From assembly GCA_937872925.1 (NCBI GenBank), contig CALMUT010000310.1, forward strand, positions 1 to 44,475: a stretch of 44,475 nt of DNA. The letters run 5' to 3'. The stretch is from an uncultured Myxococcales bacterium (GTDB lineage Bacteria > Myxococcota_A > Polyangia > Polyangiales > Polyangiaceae). Below are positions 43,128-44,475 of this stretch, piece after piece (the first letter of the stretch is position 1; each line of letters opens with the position of its first letter). A program made the translations under genes and the position numbers. The notes under the pieces are model-generated. The model did no database searches and had not been told where the DNA came from. It worked only from the letters and a program-made list of their open reading frames with translations.

Positions 43128-44475
43128 ATGGCGGATGCCGACTCCGGTGCGCGTTCGACTCGCGGAACGGCCAGGCGCGCACGCCTGAAGCGGCGCCGCG
43201 GGAGCGCACCAGCGCAGCGCGGGAGCGACTGGGGGCGGCCGTCCATGTTTGCCGCCGCAGGGTTCGCGGTGCTTTCGATCGGTAGTGTCGTCGCTATTGG
43301 CAGCGTGCACTTGTGGGCGGTACTGACCGCGGCGTCTATCGGTCTGGGCCTCGCGCTTTTTGTAGCTTGGAATCGCGGTTCTTTGCCTGCGCCGAGCTGG
43401 GTTCTGCTGGGGCTGGCTGCGTACACGATCGTGCAGTCAGTTCCACTGCCCGTGGGGTTGGTCAGCGTCCTGGCGCCGCAGAACGCCGACGCCTGGCAGC
43501 GCCTATCAGACCTGTTGGGCCAGGGCGTCGTGGCCTCGCTCTCACTGGACCCTGGAGCGAGCTGGGTGGAGGCGTCCAAATGGGCACTCTATGCGGGTGT
43601 CTTTAGCATTGCCGCCTTCGTCGGTCGTCGGCAAGGTCCAACAACAGTGCTCGGCGTTGTGTTTGGCGCTGCCATGGCGGTAGCAGTGCTTACGTTGGGG
43701 CATAAAGTCGTGGGTGCCACCAAGCTCTACGGAATCTACGAACCGAAATGGGCTCACCCTAACTTCGCGCTTGCGCCGTTGCTGAATACCAACAACCTAG
43801 CGGGATATCTAAATCTCGGCGCTTTCGTGGGCGTGGGATTGTTCATGTCGCGACCCGTCGAGCGGATGCGTTGGCTGACCGCCGTTGGAGTTAGCTTGGT
43901 TGTCGCGGTAAGCGCCCTCGGTGCGTCGCGCGGCGGGTGGGCATCACTTGCGATTGGTGTGGTTCTGCTTGCGATAGTCCTGCTTCGATTCGCTCGAGCG
44001 CGCGGGGCTTTCCAGTGGGTCATGCTAGCGCCATTGGTCGCCATCGCCGCGGGGATGGGACTGTTCTACTCCGCCGTGAGTGGCCGCGTCCTGCAGATGG
44101 CGCGCGGTGAGAGCCTGAAGAAGCTAGACCTCATCAGTTGGACGAAGCCAATGATCGCGGACCACCCTTGGTTTGGCGTCGGGCGCGGCGCGTTTGAGTC
44201 TACTTTCCCGCGCTACCGTCAGGACACCGGATACCACGCATATCAATATGCAGAGAACGTTGCTGCCCAGTGGATGGTGGAGTGGGGCATGCCCGTCGCG
44301 CTGGTGGGTGCCACGGCGCTAGTTGTTTCCTGCTGGCCGGCGATCAAACGTTCACGAATCAGTCTTGCCTCTGCGTGCGCGTTGCTTGGAGTGTTCGTCC
44401 TAGTCGTTCACAACATGTTCGACCTTGCATTCGAGGTTGCGTCGGTTTGCATCGCGGTCTTCGGTACGCTCGGCG
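43128..44475 (+). CDS. O-antigen ligase/polymerase-like (Wzy_C) membrane protein, cut by window end
   Basis: The frame runs open to the last base, so the C-terminus is missing (449 codons seen). After a basic N-terminal tail, about ten hydrophobic segments follow, among them FAAAGFAVLSIGSVVAIG, VLGVVFGAAMAVAVLTLG and WASLAIGVVLLAIVLL. The Wzy_C signature is visible: NTNNLAGYLNLGAF, then ASRGGWASLAIG, and MIADHPWFGVGRGAFESTFPRYR with AENVAAQWMVEWG. Such proteins polymerise repeat units or join O-antigen to lipid A core. ATG 43128 is chosen; an in-frame GTG at 43119 is equal in merit. It belongs to the polysaccharide locus at the right edge. Confidence 0.88.
   Translation, partial: MADADSGARSTRGTARRARLKRRRGSAPAQRGSDWGRPSMFAAAGFAVLSIGSVVAIGSVHLWAVLTAASIGLGLALFVAWNRGSLPAPSWVLLGLAAYTIVQSVPLPVGLVSVLAPQNADAWQRLSDLLGQGVVASLSLDPGASWVEASKWALYAGVFSIAAFVGRRQGPTTVLGVVFGAAMAVAVLTLGHKVVGATKLYGIYEPKWAHPNFALAPLLNTNNLAGYLNLGAFVGVGLFMSRPVERMRWLTAVGVSLVVAVSALGASRGGWASLAIGVVLLAIVLLRFARARGAFQWVMLAPLVAIAAGMGLFYSAVSGRVLQMARGESLKKLDLISWTKPMIADHPWFGVGRGAFESTFPRYRQDTGYHAYQYAENVAAQWMVEWGMPVALVGATALVVSCWPAIKRSRISLASACALLGVFVLVVHNMFDLAFEVASVCIAVFGTLG

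Overview
The window is GC-rich, densely packed chromosomal DNA that most resembles a myxobacterium of the class Polyangia (Myxococcota, Sorangiineae-like). I infer this from gene content, not from a search. The evidence is two large eukaryote-type Ser/Thr kinases, many lipoproteins with Gly/Ser/Ala linkers after the lipobox, an IgGFc-binding-like protein, two giant RCC1-repeat lipoproteins and heavy use of GC-rich third positions. No rRNA, tRNA, transposase, integrase or CRISPR array was recognised.

Layout. 1-376: no gene, but a 12-bp tandem repeat. 0.4-5.8 kb: a CorC/HlyC-type CBS membrane protein, a small FliK/SctP-like protein, and a minus-strand operon of SDR, acyltransferase with a histone-H1-like tail, and truB. 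6.0-8.0 kb: Ser/Thr kinase fused to a DUF4388-like domain. 8.0-11.6 kb: minus-strand gatC-gatA-GNAT-lipoprotein cluster. 11.7-15.8 kb: DUF4190-like membrane protein, nhaA and a second Ser/Thr kinase. 16.0-18.1 kb: rpsB-tsf with a leader hairpin and a clear intrinsic terminator.

18.2-38.3 kb is an accessory island of secreted and surface proteins. It holds an IgGFc-like lipoprotein, a decamer repeat array, a Gly/Ser-linker lipoprotein, an alkaline-phosphatase-superfamily (sulfatase-like) lipoprotein lacking the usual formylglycine Cys motif, small lipoproteins, a PQQ-type sugar dehydrogenase and a Spy/CpxP-like protein. It also holds a five-gene minus-strand set: ECF sigma factor, membrane/TPR-like partner, secreted barrel-like protein, and two RCC1 lipoproteins of exactly 14 repeats each. 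A CehA/McbA-type PHP metallohydrolase lies just upstream of the sigma gene.

38.4-44.5 kb is the start of a polysaccharide locus: NDP-sugar epimerase, UDP-sugar 6-dehydrogenase, two GT-B glycosyltransferases and a Wzy/O-antigen-ligase-like membrane protein cut by the right edge.

The best candidate for an undescribed system is the sigma factor-RCC1 operon (26854-35648). Its start/stop overlaps, matched repeat counts and paired cysteines suggest regulated production of an envelope or surface beta-propeller complex.
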